A stretch of DNA of 64,000 nucleotides, taken from contig NZ_JACLZJ010000001.1 of assembly GCF_014253075.1 (NCBI RefSeq), positions 496,001 to 560,000 of the forward strand. Direction: 5' to 3'. Origin of the DNA: Ochrobactrum sp. CM-21-5 (GTDB taxonomy: Bacteria > Pseudomonadota > Alphaproteobacteria > Rhizobiales > Rhizobiaceae). Below, piece after piece: positions 37,135-45,322 of this stretch; positions within the stretch are counted from its first letter, which is position 1; each line of letters starts with the position of its first letter. The notes under the pieces were generated by a model. That model ran no database searches. It saw only the letters and a list, made by a program, of their open reading frames with translations, and had not been told where the DNA came from. The position numbers and the translations under genes are program-made.

Positions 37135-37194
37135 ATGAAATACGCCCTTAAGGGGCGGGCAGGTCTCAGCCTGCTGGGCGGGCCGCGGACCTAG
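37135..37194 (+). CDS. Possible 19-codon leader ORF
   Basis: ATG preceded by GCGGAG (4-base spacing) opens a 19-codon frame, MKYALKGRAGLSLLGGPRT, ending in TAG. The peptide is basic with a short hydrophobic centre. A stem GCAGG-TCTCAG-CCTGC (37159-37174) is inside the frame and the region is markedly G-rich (GGGGCGGGC, GGGCGGGCC), unlike the AT-rich stretch that follows. It could be a regulatory leader peptide for the dehydrogenase at 37543 or simply part of a structured RNA read on the minus strand. I cannot decide from sequence; real translation is uncertain. Confidence 0.3.
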   Translation: MKYALKGRAGLSLLGGPRT

Positions 37195-37387
37195 TGCTTA
37201 GAGGCACCCGCGCGAACACTGGGCACCATCGGAAATGGGTAATAGACACGCATCTCATACCTCTTGCCAGTGTTTCAGATGAGTGCACAATAAATGAGCA
37301 ATATTTTCTCGCCAAGACACAAAATGCAAATTTTTCCTGTCTGGCTTCAGGTGTGACAAATTTACAAGAGTGTGATTGCCCGCCCTT

Positions 37388-37399
37388 GAATGATCATTC
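37388..37399. promoter_or_regulatory. Palindrome GAATGATCATTC upstream of the dehydrogenase
   Basis: This perfect 12-base palindrome lies about 145 bases before the ATG in AT-rich DNA. A further stem ATTCGCCC / GGGCGAAT lies at 37440-37461. Either may be a regulator site for the dehydrogenase; no regulator is identified. The remainder of the gap 37195-37387 shows no gene. Confidence 0.35.
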
Positions 37400-37542
37400 T
37401 TATTCAGATTTTCTGATACAAGCACACGGCGCCCTTGCAATTCGCCCTTCCATGGGCGAATGAAGAACAGATATATCAGAGTCGAGAGCATGGTTCGGCC
37501 ACCGCCGCAGATGTTCCAGAGATTGATACCGGGAGAGTTTAC

Positions 37543-38976
37543 ATGACAATTCATCAGAATCTGATCGGCGGCGAATGGGTCGGCGGTGAAGGCATCGCCA
37601 ACATTAATCCGTCGGACACCAACGACGTTGTCGGCACTTATGCGCGTGCGACGGCGGACGATACGAAAGCGGCGATCGCTGCAGCCAAGGCTGCTTTCCC
37701 GGCCTGGTCACGCTCCGGCATTCTGGAGCGCCATGCGATCCTGCGCAAGACGGCTGAAGAAATCCTGGCGCGCAAGGACGAGCTCGGTCGCCTGCTGTCG
37801 CGCGAAGAAGGCAAGACGCTCGCCGAAGGTATCGGCGAGACGATCCGCGCGAGCCAGATTTTCGATTTCTTCGCGGGCGAGTGCCTGCGTCTGGCGGGCG
37901 AGGTTCTGCCATCCGCCCGTCCGGGCATCGGCGTGGAAGTCACGCGTGAGCCGGTTGGCGTCGTGGGTATCATCACGCCGTGGAACTTCCCGATTGCCAT
38001 TCCCGCATGGAAAATCGCTCCGGCACTTTGCTATGGCAACACGATCGTCTTCAAGCCTGCCGATCTGGTGCCGGGCTGTTCCTGGGCTATCGTCGATATC
38101 CTTCATCGCGCAGGTCTGCCGAAGGGGGTTCTGAATCTGGTCATGGGCAAGGGATCGGTCGTCGGTCAGGCGATCCTCGACAGCGCGGATGTGAACGCCG
38201 TAACCTTCACCGGCTCTACCGGCACCGGTAAACGCGTCGCTGCGGCCTCAATCGAGCATAACCGGCGCTTTCAGCTTGAAATGGGCGGCAAGAACCCGGT
38301 CGTGGTTCTGGACGATGCTGACCTGGATGTGGCTGTGGAATCGGTCGTCAACTCGGCGTTCTTCTCCACTGGTCAGCGCTGCACGGCATCCTCGCGCATC
38401 ATCGTGACGGAAGGCATTCACGACAAGTTCGTGTCGGCTGCCATCGAAAAGCTGAAGACGGTCACGGTCGACAATGCTTTGAAGCAGGGAACGCATATCG
38501 GCCCTGTGGTCGATGAAACCCAGCTCAAGCAGGACATGGATTATATCGAAATCGGCCGTCAGGAAGGTGCTAATCTTGCTTTTGGCGGCGAGCGTCTCAA
38601 CCGCGAAACGCCGGGCTTCTATCTTCAGCCTGCGCTCTTCACCGAAGCCACCAACCAGATGCGTATTTCCCGCGAGGAAATCTTCGGGCCGGTCGCATCG
38701 GTCATTCGCGTGAAGGATTATGAGGAAGCGCTGGCCACCGCCAATGATACGAGCTTCGGCCTGTCGTCGGGCATTTGCACGACCAGCCTCAAGCACGCAA
38801 CCCACTTCAAGCGCAATTCCGAAGCGGGCATGGTCATGGTCAATCTGCCGACGGCAGGTGTCGATTTCCACGTGCCGTTCGGTGGGCGCAAGGGATCGAG
38901 CTTCGGTCCGCGCGAACAGGGCCGTTATGCGGCTGAATTCTACACCACGGTGAAGACAGCCTATACACTGGCCTGA
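37543..38976 (+). CDS. Aldehyde dehydrogenase, alpha-ketoglutarate semialdehyde type
   Basis: The 477-residue enzyme has catalytic Cys280 (STGQRCTASSR) and Glu246 (LEMGGKNP), the PWNFPIAIPAWKIAPALCYGN cofactor segment and FGGRKGSSFGPREQG near the C-terminus, the last typical of the KGSADH group that finishes non-phosphorylative pentose, glucarate or hydroxyproline breakdown. It would make 2-oxoglutarate from its semialdehyde, but no pathway partners lie nearby. The frame is open 36 codons upstream; GGGAGAG before the ATG at 37543 and MTIHQNLIGGEWVGG fix the start. A terminator follows. Confidence 0.88.
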   Translation: MTIHQNLIGGEWVGGEGIANINPSDTNDVVGTYARATADDTKAAIAAAKAAFPAWSRSGILERHAILRKTAEEILARKDELGRLLSREEGKTLAEGIGETIRASQIFDFFAGECLRLAGEVLPSARPGIGVEVTREPVGVVGIITPWNFPIAIPAWKIAPALCYGNTIVFKPADLVPGCSWAIVDILHRAGLPKGVLNLVMGKGSVVGQAILDSADVNAVTFTGSTGTGKRVAAASIEHNRRFQLEMGGKNPVVVLDDADLDVAVESVVNSAFFSTGQRCTASSRIIVTEGIHDKFVSAAIEKLKTVTVDNALKQGTHIGPVVDETQLKQDMDYIEIGRQEGANLAFGGERLNRETPGFYLQPALFTEATNQMRISREEIFGPVASVIRVKDYEEALATANDTSFGLSSGICTTSLKHATHFKRNSEAGMVMVNLPTAGVDFHVPFGGRKGSSFGPREQGRYAAEFYTTVKTAYTLA

Positions 38977-38998
38977 TCGATCCGAAATCTGAAATGAT

Positions 38999-39026
38999 AA
39001 AAACCGGCGGGTAACCGCCGGTTTTT
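38999..39026. terminator. Bidirectional terminator between the dehydrogenase and thiX
   Basis: AAAAACCGGCGG, loop GTAA, CCGCCGGTTTTT gives a 12-bp perfect stem with T-run on both strands. It ends the + strand dehydrogenase and the - strand thiamine operon, whose last gene stops 2 bases away. Confidence 0.93.
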
Positions 39027-39028
39027 CT

Positions 39029-39805
39029 TTATGCGACTTTACGCGGCCATGCTGCGAGCTTGCGTGCGAAATAGGAAACGCCCCCGTGCAGGACCATGGT
39101 GAAGGCTGCCAGCACAAACAAACAGGCGAACATCAGGTCTACTTTGGCGCGGCCGTTGGCGAGTAGCATCAGATAGCCGAGACCTCTGGACGCGCCTACC
39201 CATTCGCCGACCACCGCACCGATGGGCGCATAGACGGCGGCGAGGCTCAAGCCCGATGCAAGCGACGGAAAGGCGCAAGGGATGCGGATGCGAAACAGGA
39301 TCGCCTGTTGCTTCGCCCCGAGAATTTCGGCGGCATCGATCAGGCTTGGATCGGTTCGCCGCATCCCGTCGAAAAAGGTTGAAACGACCGGGAAAAAGAT
39401 CATCAGGACGGTGACGGCAATCTTCGACGCCGGACCGTATCCCAGCCAGAGCGTGAGGATCGGGGCCAGAGCGAAGATCGGTATTGCCTGACTGAACACC
39501 ATCACCGGCATGACAAGTCTTTGTGCCAGCGGTGACATCATCAGCCCGATGGCGGTGAGAATGCCGACGGCACTGCCGAGAAACAGTCCGCCCAACACCT
39601 CACCGAAAGTCACGACGGCATTATCCGCGATCAGCCCCGCATTGCTGGCAAGCGAACGCACGACATCAAGTGGACCGGGCAGGATAAACCGAGGCATCTG
39701 CCCGATGCTGACCACGGCCTGCCAGAGAGTCAGGGCAGCACCCGCCGACAGAAATCCGTCGGCGATGCGCCTTTTGCGGGACCGGTTTGAAACTGCGCCG
39801 TCCAA
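39029..39805 (-). CDS. thiX: ABC permease for a thiamine-pyrimidine precursor (ThiX)
   Basis: The 258-residue inner-membrane permease of the SsuC/ThiX kind has about six hydrophobic segments and the EAA-type loop AEILGAKQQAILFRIRIPCAFPSL. The stretch GEWVGASRGLGYLMLLANG is characteristic of ThiX. It is presumed to import N-formyl-aminomethyl-pyrimidine or hydroxymethylpyrimidine together with ThiY. The start is a TTG that immediately follows the tenA stop codon; no other start is available for many codons. It is the last gene of the operon, and no ATPase gene follows before the terminator. Confidence 0.85.
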   Translation of the reverse strand: MDGAVSNRSRKRRIADGFLSAGAALTLWQAVVSIGQMPRFILPGPLDVVRSLASNAGLIADNAVVTFGEVLGGLFLGSAVGILTAIGLMMSPLAQRLVMPVMVFSQAIPIFALAPILTLWLGYGPASKIAVTVLMIFFPVVSTFFDGMRRTDPSLIDAAEILGAKQQAILFRIRIPCAFPSLASGLSLAAVYAPIGAVVGEWVGASRGLGYLMLLANGRAKVDLMFACLFVLAAFTMVLHGGVSYFARKLAAWPRKVA

Positions 39806-40501
39806 CTAGGCCGCCTTCAAGCCCATTTGCCAGAATGCGGCTTCAAGCCTACTGGCGGTAGCGAAGATGCGGCAAAGCTGCGGCCAGCGCGGGCTTTTCT
39901 CGAAATCCTCGCCAATGCGGTCCTTGGCGGCCTGATCGAAGAGCTTGCCGACCGTGTGACACATTTTCTGATAATCGGAACCGGCGTAAGTGTCGATCCA
40001 TTCCTGATAGGGATTTCCCGGTGTTGCGGTAGCCGCGAGGTTGAGGCCGATCTCACCATAGCCGTGCGCGCAGGGTACGAGCGCAGTCAGAAGATCGAGA
40101 AAGTCGCCCGCCTGCCCGCAGTCAAGCACATAGCGGGTATAAGCGAGGTTTTCCGGTTCCTCGCATGTGTTGTAGAGATCGTCTTCGCTGATCCCCTCGC
40201 GCGCGCAAACCCGGACATGCAGCGGCAGTTCCAGATGAGCGAGGCCGTGCATGATATCGGCGCATAGCCGTGTTTCCTGCAAGCTTCCGGCCTTCACCAC
40301 ACCAAGCGCAAAGGCGCGTGCATAGTGGTGCAAATAGACATAATCCTGTTTCAGATAATGCAGGAAAGCGGCTTTCGGCAATGTGCCGTCGCCAAGCCGG
40401 CGCACGAATTCGTGGTGGATATAGGGCTTCCAGTCGTCAAGCGTTGCGGCGCGCAGACGTGCGAAGAACTCCGACGAAAAATGCGGTTTCTGCTGGCTCA
40501 T
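39806..40501 (-). CDS. tenA: Aminopyrimidine aminohydrolase TenA (thiaminase II)
   Basis: TenA hydrolyses amino-HMP, a breakdown product of thiamine, to hydroxymethylpyrimidine for salvage. The 231-residue all-helical protein has the catalytic cysteine in ALVPCAHGYGEIG (about residue 140), FLHYLKQDYVYLHHYARAFA near the N-terminus and the conserved glutamate region at the end (EAAFWQMG). The ATG overlaps the thiY stop by 4 bases. With ThiY/ThiX it forms an uptake-and-salvage module inside the biosynthetic operon. Confidence 0.93.
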   Translation of the reverse strand: MSQQKPHFSSEFFARLRAATLDDWKPYIHHEFVRRLGDGTLPKAAFLHYLKQDYVYLHHYARAFALGVVKAGSLQETRLCADIMHGLAHLELPLHVRVCAREGISEDDLYNTCEEPENLAYTRYVLDCGQAGDFLDLLTALVPCAHGYGEIGLNLAATATPGNPYQEWIDTYAGSDYQKMCHTVGKLFDQAAKDRIGEDFEKSPRWPQLCRIFATASRLEAAFWQMGLKAA

Positions 40502-41457
40502 GACTTGTCTCCTTCAGCGTTCACGTCGATTGCAAATTTTTCGACAGGCAGGATGGAGGGAACGAGACCATGGTCTTTCAGATAAGTCTCGTAACGACTC
40601 CAGCGGCCATAATCGAGGCTGGCTGGCGCGCGAGAGAAGCGGGCGATCGTGTCCTTCCACGCACGCTGATTCAGCTCGTCCTTCAGTTCAGTGCTGTAAG
40701 AGGCGAAGATGTCGTAACTCTTCTCGGGATGATTGACGATGTATTGCGCGGCCTTTTCCGTGGCAGCCAGGAACCGCGAAACCTTATCCTTGTCGATCTG
40801 GCTGGTATTGGCCACATAGACCAGTTCGTCATAGGTCGGCACGCCCTCTTCTTCGACAAAGAAGCACTTGCCGGCGACACCCTCGACGGCCATCTGGTTC
40901 AGCTCGACATTGCGATAAGCGCCCATCACGGCATCGACCTGCTTCGACATCAGGGAAGGCGCGAGTGAGAAATTGACATTGATGAGTTCGACATCGGACA
41001 GTTTCACGCCGTGTTGCCCGAGAATAGTGCCGAGCAGGCTCTCTTCGACGCCCGCCACGGAAAAGCCGATCTTCTTGCCCTTGAGATCGGCGATCTTGTC
41101 CACCGATCCATCATCACGGGTCATCAGGCAGTTGAGCGGGGAATCGATCAGCGTGCCGACGCGAATGATCGGCAGACCCTCATGGACTTGCAGATGCACC
41201 TGCTGTTGATATGACACGGCAAGATCAGCCTGCCCTGCGGCCACCATCTTGGTCGGTGTCGATGCGTCGGCGGGCGCAATGATTTCCACATCAAGCCCTG
41301 CTTCCTTGAAAAGCCCAAGCTTGTCGGCGACGATGATCGGGCCATGATCGGGGTTTACGTACCAGTCGAGGATCAGCTTTAATTTGTCATTGGCGTGTGC
41401 TGCCGAAGCGACGGTCAGGGCAGCGCTGAAAAGCGCGGCAAAAGCTAGTTTCTTCAT
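40498..41457 (-). CDS. thiY: Periplasmic binding protein for a thiamine-pyrimidine precursor (ThiY)
   Basis: The 319-residue precursor has a signal peptide (MKKLAFAALFSAALTVASAAHA, cleavage before NDK). The mature protein is of the NMT1/THI5-like solute-binding family: LKLILDWYVNPDHGPIIVADKLGLF near the start and ADLKGKKIGFSVAGVEESLLG in the middle. An ATG two codons upstream (41463) leaves only 2 bases after GGAG, so 41457 with 8-base spacing is the better start. It follows thiE closely and overlaps tenA. Confidence 0.9.
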   Translation of the reverse strand: MKKLAFAALFSAALTVASAAHANDKLKLILDWYVNPDHGPIIVADKLGLFKEAGLDVEIIAPADASTPTKMVAAGQADLAVSYQQQVHLQVHEGLPIIRVGTLIDSPLNCLMTRDDGSVDKIADLKGKKIGFSVAGVEESLLGTILGQHGVKLSDVELINVNFSLAPSLMSKQVDAVMGAYRNVELNQMAVEGVAGKCFFVEEEGVPTYDELVYVANTSQIDKDKVSRFLAATEKAAQYIVNHPEKSYDIFASYSTELKDELNQRAWKDTIARFSRAPASLDYGRWSRYETYLKDHGLVPSILPVEKFAIDVNAEGDKS

Positions 41458-41474
41458 CTTCATAACTCCGTAGA

Positions 41475-42098
41475 TCAGGCAGTGTGGCTGTAATGCGCAT
41501 GAGGGCGGGTGATCTTGATCCATTCCCGCACGCGGGCTTCAGGGTCGGTGTTGAGCGTTATGTCCGTCACGACCGAAACAATATCCGCGCCTGCCTCGAA
41601 TACGCCCGATGCACGCTCCACGCTCATGCCGCCAATGCCGACGAGCGGAATGTTGCCCATCTGCGCTTTCCATTCACCAAGGCGCGGCAATCCCTGCTGC
41701 TCCCATTTCATCTTTTTGAGAATGGTCGGATAGATCGGGCCGAGCGCGATGTAGTCGGGCCTGAGCGCGAGGGCGCGGTCAAGCTCGGCTTCGTCGTGGC
41801 TGGAGACACCGAGTTTCAGGCCTCCGGCGCGAATGGCGTCGAGATCGGTATCATCAAGATCTTCCTGTCCCAGATGAATGAAGTCGCAGCCTTCCTCCAG
41901 CGCCAGCTTCCAGTAATCGTTGACGATCAGCTGGCAATCATGGGCTGCGCAAAGGTCGCGCGCTGCTCGAATTTCCGTGCGTAGTTCCGCCTCGCTATTG
42001 TCCTTGATACGCAGCTGCACAAGTTTGATACCCAGCGGCACCAGCCGTTCAAGCCAGCGGGCGCTGTCGAAAATCGGATAAAACGGATCAAGAACCAT
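41475..42098 (-). CDS. thiE: Thiamine-phosphate synthase
   Basis: ThiE joins hydroxymethylpyrimidine diphosphate to thiazole phosphate to give thiamine phosphate. The 207-residue TIM barrel shows LVQLRIKDNSEAE, LIVNDYWKLALEEGCDFIHLGQEDL, GVSSHDEAEL and IPLVGIGGMSVERASGVFEAGADIVSVV. The loop YIALGPIYPTILKKMKW differs from the common GPIFPTxTK form, a variant I associate with alphaproteobacterial enzymes. The ATG overlaps the thiG stop by one base; a GTG one codon earlier is also in frame. Confidence 0.93.
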   Translation of the reverse strand: MVLDPFYPIFDSARWLERLVPLGIKLVQLRIKDNSEAELRTEIRAARDLCAAHDCQLIVNDYWKLALEEGCDFIHLGQEDLDDTDLDAIRAGGLKLGVSSHDEAELDRALALRPDYIALGPIYPTILKKMKWEQQGLPRLGEWKAQMGNIPLVGIGGMSVERASGVFEAGADIVSVVTDITLNTDPEARVREWIKITRPHAHYSHTA

Positions 42099-42868
42099 CA
42101 CAGAAAAGCCTTTCCGATGAGAGGAGTGGAGGGCGCGGCCATGTCGCGTGCGTCGATAGGGTCCGCCTCATAGGCGTTGCGCCCGGCCTCGATGGCGAGC
42201 GCAAAGGCCTTGGCCATGGATTTCGGGTTGCCTGCCTTGGCCACGGCGGTGTTTAACAGCACGGCATCGAAACCGAGTTCCATTGCCGCCGCCGCATGAG
42301 ACGGCACGCCGATTCCGGCATCGACGACCAGCGGAGTGTCGGGAAAATGCGCGCGCATCGTTTTCAGCGCATAGGGATTGTTCAATCCGCGCCCGGAGCC
42401 GATGGGCGCGCCCCATGGCATCAGAACCTTGCATCCTGCTTCAAGCAGTTTCTCGGCCACGACGAGATCGTCATTCATGTAGGGAAAGACCTCAAATCCG
42501 TCGTCGCAGAGTGTGCGTGCGGCTTCGACAAGCCCGAACGGGTCGGGCTGTAGCGTGTCCTGATCGCCGATGACTTCCAGTTTGATCCATGCCGTGCCGA
42601 ACACTTCGCGCGCCATGTGGGCGGTGGTGACAGCCTCGCGCGCCGTGTGGCAACCCGCCGTATTGGGCAGAACCTGGACGCCGAGCTCCTTGATGAGCGA
42701 CCAGAAATCCTGACCGGCGCGCATGTCTCCGCTTTCGCGGCGCAGCGACACCGTGACGATCTGACTGCGGGAGGCGCGCACTGCGTCGGCGAGAATGGCA
42801 GGCGAGGGATATTGCGCTGTGCCAAGCAGCAGGCGGCTTTCAAATGTTTTGCCGTAAAATTCAACCAT
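42098..42868 (-). CDS. thiG: Thiazole synthase
   Basis: ThiG builds the thiazole ring from deoxyxylulose 5-phosphate, dehydroglycine (from ThiO here) and the ThiS thiocarboxylate. The 256-residue barrel has the Schiff-base lysine Lys96 in [20 protein letters not shown] near the start, [11 protein letters not shown], and [33 protein letters not shown] near the end. AAGGAGG precedes the ATG, which lies one base after the thiS stop. Confidence 0.96.
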   Translation of the reverse strand: MVEFYGKTFESRLLLGTAQYPSPAILADAVRASRSQIVTVSLRRESGDMRAGQDFWSLIKELGVQVLPNTAGCHTAREAVTTAHMAREVFGTAWIKLEVIGDQDTLQPDPFGLVEAARTLCDDGFEVFPYMNDDLVVAEKLLEAGCKVLMPWGAPIGSGRGLNNPYALKTMRAHFPDTPLVVDAGIGVPSHAAAAMELGFDAVLLNTAVAKAGNPKSMAKAFALAIEAGRNAYEADPIDARDMAAPSTPLIGKAFL

Positions 42869-42869
42869 C

Positions 42870-43067
42870 TTAACCTCCTTGCATCGGGGCGAGCACTTCT
42901 ATGCGGTCGCCCTCATGAATGGTGGTTGTTGCGCGCTCGTCGCTCGCGATGAATTCGCCATTGAGCGCGGTTGCGACTACGGCTTCATCAAGTTCGATTT
43001 CAGCCAGCAGTGCCGCGAGATTGGACGAGACAGTTTCCTGAACCTCGCCATTCAAAACGATGTTCAT
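42870..43067 (-). CDS. thiS: Sulfur carrier protein ThiS
   Basis: This 65-residue ubiquitin-like carrier ends in the Gly-Gly tail (LAPMQGG) that is adenylated and converted to thiocarboxylate to donate sulfur to thiazole synthase. It starts [17 protein letters not shown] and contains IEVLAPMQ typical of the family. It overlaps thiO by 4 bases. No thiF-type adenylating enzyme is in the operon, so activation must come from elsewhere. Confidence 0.95.
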   Translation of the reverse strand: MNIVLNGEVQETVSSNLAALLAEIELDEAVVATALNGEFIASDERATTTIHEGDRIEVLAPMQGG

Positions 43068-44056
43068 GCATAATCCTCCATGAATTCAGGGTGGGCTTCC
43101 GGATCGGTCGCTGCCGCAACCGCCATGCGGGCGACCGCTGGCGAAAGCAGGAAACCGTGCCGGTAAAGTCCGTTGACATAGATCGTGTTGCCGCGGCGGC
43201 GTACGCGCGGCAGGTTATCGGGAAAGGCGGGGCGGGCATCGACGCCGGTTTCGAGGATATCGGCTTCGCCGAACGCCGGATGCAGCGCATAGGCCGCGCT
43301 CAGCAGTTCCAGCGTCGCGCGTACGCTGATGCCCGTGCGCTGGTCGCTCTCGATCATGGTTGCACCGACCATATGCACCCCATCGCCGCGCGGCACGATG
43401 TAGAGCGGTATGCGCGGATGCAGGAGGCGCACGGGCCGGGTGAGATTGATGTCACGGGATCGCACCACGAGCATTTCGCCCTTCACGCCCCGCAGATCGG
43501 GCAGTTCGTCGCGGGCGGCAAGCCCGCGTGCATCCACAACGATGTCGGCATTGATTGCCGTTTCTTTCGCGTCCACGCCCAGTTGGAAAACCACCCCCCT
43601 TCGCTGCAAGCGCTCCGCAAGTCCGATCAGCGTCTTGCGCGGATCGAGGTGGCCTTCGCGGGCAAAGTACAGGGCCTGGCGGAACCGCCCGGCAAGGTCC
43701 GGCTCCAGCTCGTCGATACGTTCCTGATCGATCATGTCGAAAGCTTCGGTGCGGCGGGCAAACCGGCGCAGCTCGTTCGTGTCGCGCGTATGGGAAAGCA
43801 CAAGCGTGCCCTCACGCCTGACCGTGGAAACATGCCGTTCCCACCAGCCGATGGCGTCCTGTCCAAGGCGCACGACGGATTCTTCAGCGCTTTCACCTTC
43901 ACACCACGGTGCGAGCATGCCCCCTGCAAGCCATGAGCAGCAGTCGGCCCCTATATGCGGGCTGCGTGCGATGACGGTGACGGCATGGCCTTGGTCGGTA
44001 AATTCAGCGGCTGTGGCAAGTCCGGCCACGCCGGCGCCGATGATCGTGACGCGCAT
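43064..44056 (-). CDS. thiO: Glycine oxidase ThiO
   Basis: This FAD-dependent oxidase makes dehydroglycine (iminoacetate) for thiazole formation. The 330 residues start MRVTIIGAGVAGLATAAEF (Rossmann GxGxxG), followed by AGGMLAPWCEGESAEE and a C-terminal DAO-type segment HMVGATMIESDQRTG with NGLYRHGFLLSPAVARM. The frame is open five codons upstream, but the ATG at 44056 overlaps the thiD stop as ATGA. ThiO rather than ThiH means that this is the oxygen-dependent route. Confidence 0.95.
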   Translation of the reverse strand: MRVTIIGAGVAGLATAAEFTDQGHAVTVIARSPHIGADCCSWLAGGMLAPWCEGESAEESVVRLGQDAIGWWERHVSTVRREGTLVLSHTRDTNELRRFARRTEAFDMIDQERIDELEPDLAGRFRQALYFAREGHLDPRKTLIGLAERLQRRGVVFQLGVDAKETAINADIVVDARGLAARDELPDLRGVKGEMLVVRSRDINLTRPVRLLHPRIPLYIVPRGDGVHMVGATMIESDQRTGISVRATLELLSAAYALHPAFGEADILETGVDARPAFPDNLPRVRRRGNTIYVNGLYRHGFLLSPAVARMAVAAATDPEAHPEFMEDYA

Positions 44057-44916
44057 CACACCGTCTCCCACAGGGCATGGAAATGATGCACCGGGCCGTG
44101 ACCGCTGCCGACCCGGAGTTGGCCTGCCGCGCGGATTGCGCCTTGCAGATATCGGTGTGCTTCTACGAGCGCCTTTTCGAGCGCCAGATTCTTGGCCAGT
44201 TCTGCTGCAATTGCCGAGGAAAGGGTGCAGCCGGTGCCATGCGTGTTGCCTGTGAGGACGCGCGGCGCTTCCAGACGAAAAGTGGGTCTGTCATGGCGGA
44301 TCAGGAGATCGGTGCAGAGCGAGCCTTCCGCGTGGCCACCTTTCATCAGGACGGCCTTCGCGCCAAGCTTGAGCAAGGCGTGGCCCTGCGCTTCGGCTTC
44401 GTCGTCATTGCGTGCGACGTTGGTATCGAGCAAACAGGCGGCTTCCGGCCTGTTGGGTGTCAATACGGTCGCGAGCGGGATCAGTTTCTCACGCAAGACC
44501 GAGATTGCCGCCTCGCTCAAAAGCCTGTCGCCGGATTTTGCGACCATCACCGGATCAAGGACGAGAGGTCCGGAAAAGTGCGCAAGCCCGCGCGCAATGG
44601 CCTCGATGGTTTTCGGTGCTGAAACCATGCCGATCTTGACCGCTGCCACATCGAGATCGCTGAATACGGCATCGATCTGGGCCGAGACGATGTTTGCCGG
44701 CACGTCATGCACGGCTGTAACCGTATGGGTGTTCTGCGCGGTAATGGCGGCAATCACGCTCGCACCATAGACGCCGAGCGCCGAGAAGGTCTTGAGATCG
44801 GCCTGAATGCCCGCACCGCCGCCGCTGTCGGAACCGGCAATGGTCACGCATATCGGCACAGGGGCCGCATTGCCTTTGAGTGTATTGGTTCGGGAGAAAC
44901 TTTGTCTCTGGTTCAT
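44056..44916 (-). CDS. thiD: Hydroxymethylpyrimidine/phosphomethylpyrimidine kinase
   Basis: ThiD phosphorylates HMP and then HMP-phosphate. The 286-residue kinase has TIAGSDSGGGAGIQADLKTFSALG near residue 27, VLDPVMVAKSGDRLL, LTPNRPEAACLL and the anion-hole GTGCTLSSAIA. The frame is open to 44955; MNQRQSFSR at 44916 has a GAGAG Shine-Dalgarno 8 bases upstream and gives a length nearer the family's. It is the first gene of the operon, directly below the TPP riboswitch. No thiE is fused to it. Confidence 0.93.
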   Translation of the reverse strand: MNQRQSFSRTNTLKGNAAPVPICVTIAGSDSGGGAGIQADLKTFSALGVYGASVIAAITAQNTHTVTAVHDVPANIVSAQIDAVFSDLDVAAVKIGMVSAPKTIEAIARGLAHFSGPLVLDPVMVAKSGDRLLSEAAISVLREKLIPLATVLTPNRPEAACLLDTNVARNDDEAEAQGHALLKLGAKAVLMKGGHAEGSLCTDLLIRHDRPTFRLEAPRVLTGNTHGTGCTLSSAIAAELAKNLALEKALVEAHRYLQGAIRAAGQLRVGSGHGPVHHFHALWETV

Positions 44917-45018
44917 AGTTACGTCTCTCATTCCGAACGGAAAGTGAGACGTCATGAACTGGTTTGGAGCATGAGCTCCATTGAGGGATTGCCCCTCATC
45001 CGCGACGCGTCAAACTCC

Positions 45019-45103
45019 GTTCCCTACGCAGGTATTACCCGGATCAGGTTCAATGGGTTAACGTGGCGAACACGTCTCTCAGCCTCGAAAGGCACCCCAA
45101 CGA
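45019..45103 (-). ncRNA. TPP riboswitch (THI element)
   Basis: On the minus strand the conserved THI-box segments appear in order: GGGGTGCC, then GGCTGAGAGACG, and the 3' block ACCTGATCCGGGTAATACC with TGCGTAGGGA. Together they form the pyrimidine- and pyrophosphate-sensor arms. It ends about 100 bases before the thiD start. No strong terminator with T-run follows, so control is probably at translation initiation. When thiamine pyrophosphate binds, the operon is expected to be off. Confidence 0.96.
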
Positions 45104-45118
45104 ATATTTGCGACACTA

Positions 45119-45147
45119 GGCATAGGACGGAATATCGGGCGGGTCAA
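45119..45147 (-). promoter_or_regulatory. Promoter of the thiamine operon
   Basis: TTGACC (45147-45142) and TATGCC (45124-45119) are 17 bases apart on the minus strand, ending about 16 bases before the riboswitch. The spacing and position are what is expected for the transcription start of the riboswitch leader. The rest of the gap to 45322 shows no gene. Confidence 0.6.
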
Positions 45148-45322
45148 GCGACGGAAAAATCAGTGTATCGGCATAAATCCTGTCACGGTCCCCGCAATGT
45201 ATATGGTTTGTTAAAATTCTGAGCTTTAATCTAGGTTTAGGAAATGATTTCCGCGTGTTATGCGTTGTGTTGTGGGTGGTGGAGAAGTTTCCTGCGGGGA
45301 ACAGTCTGATAAGGGGTTTACC

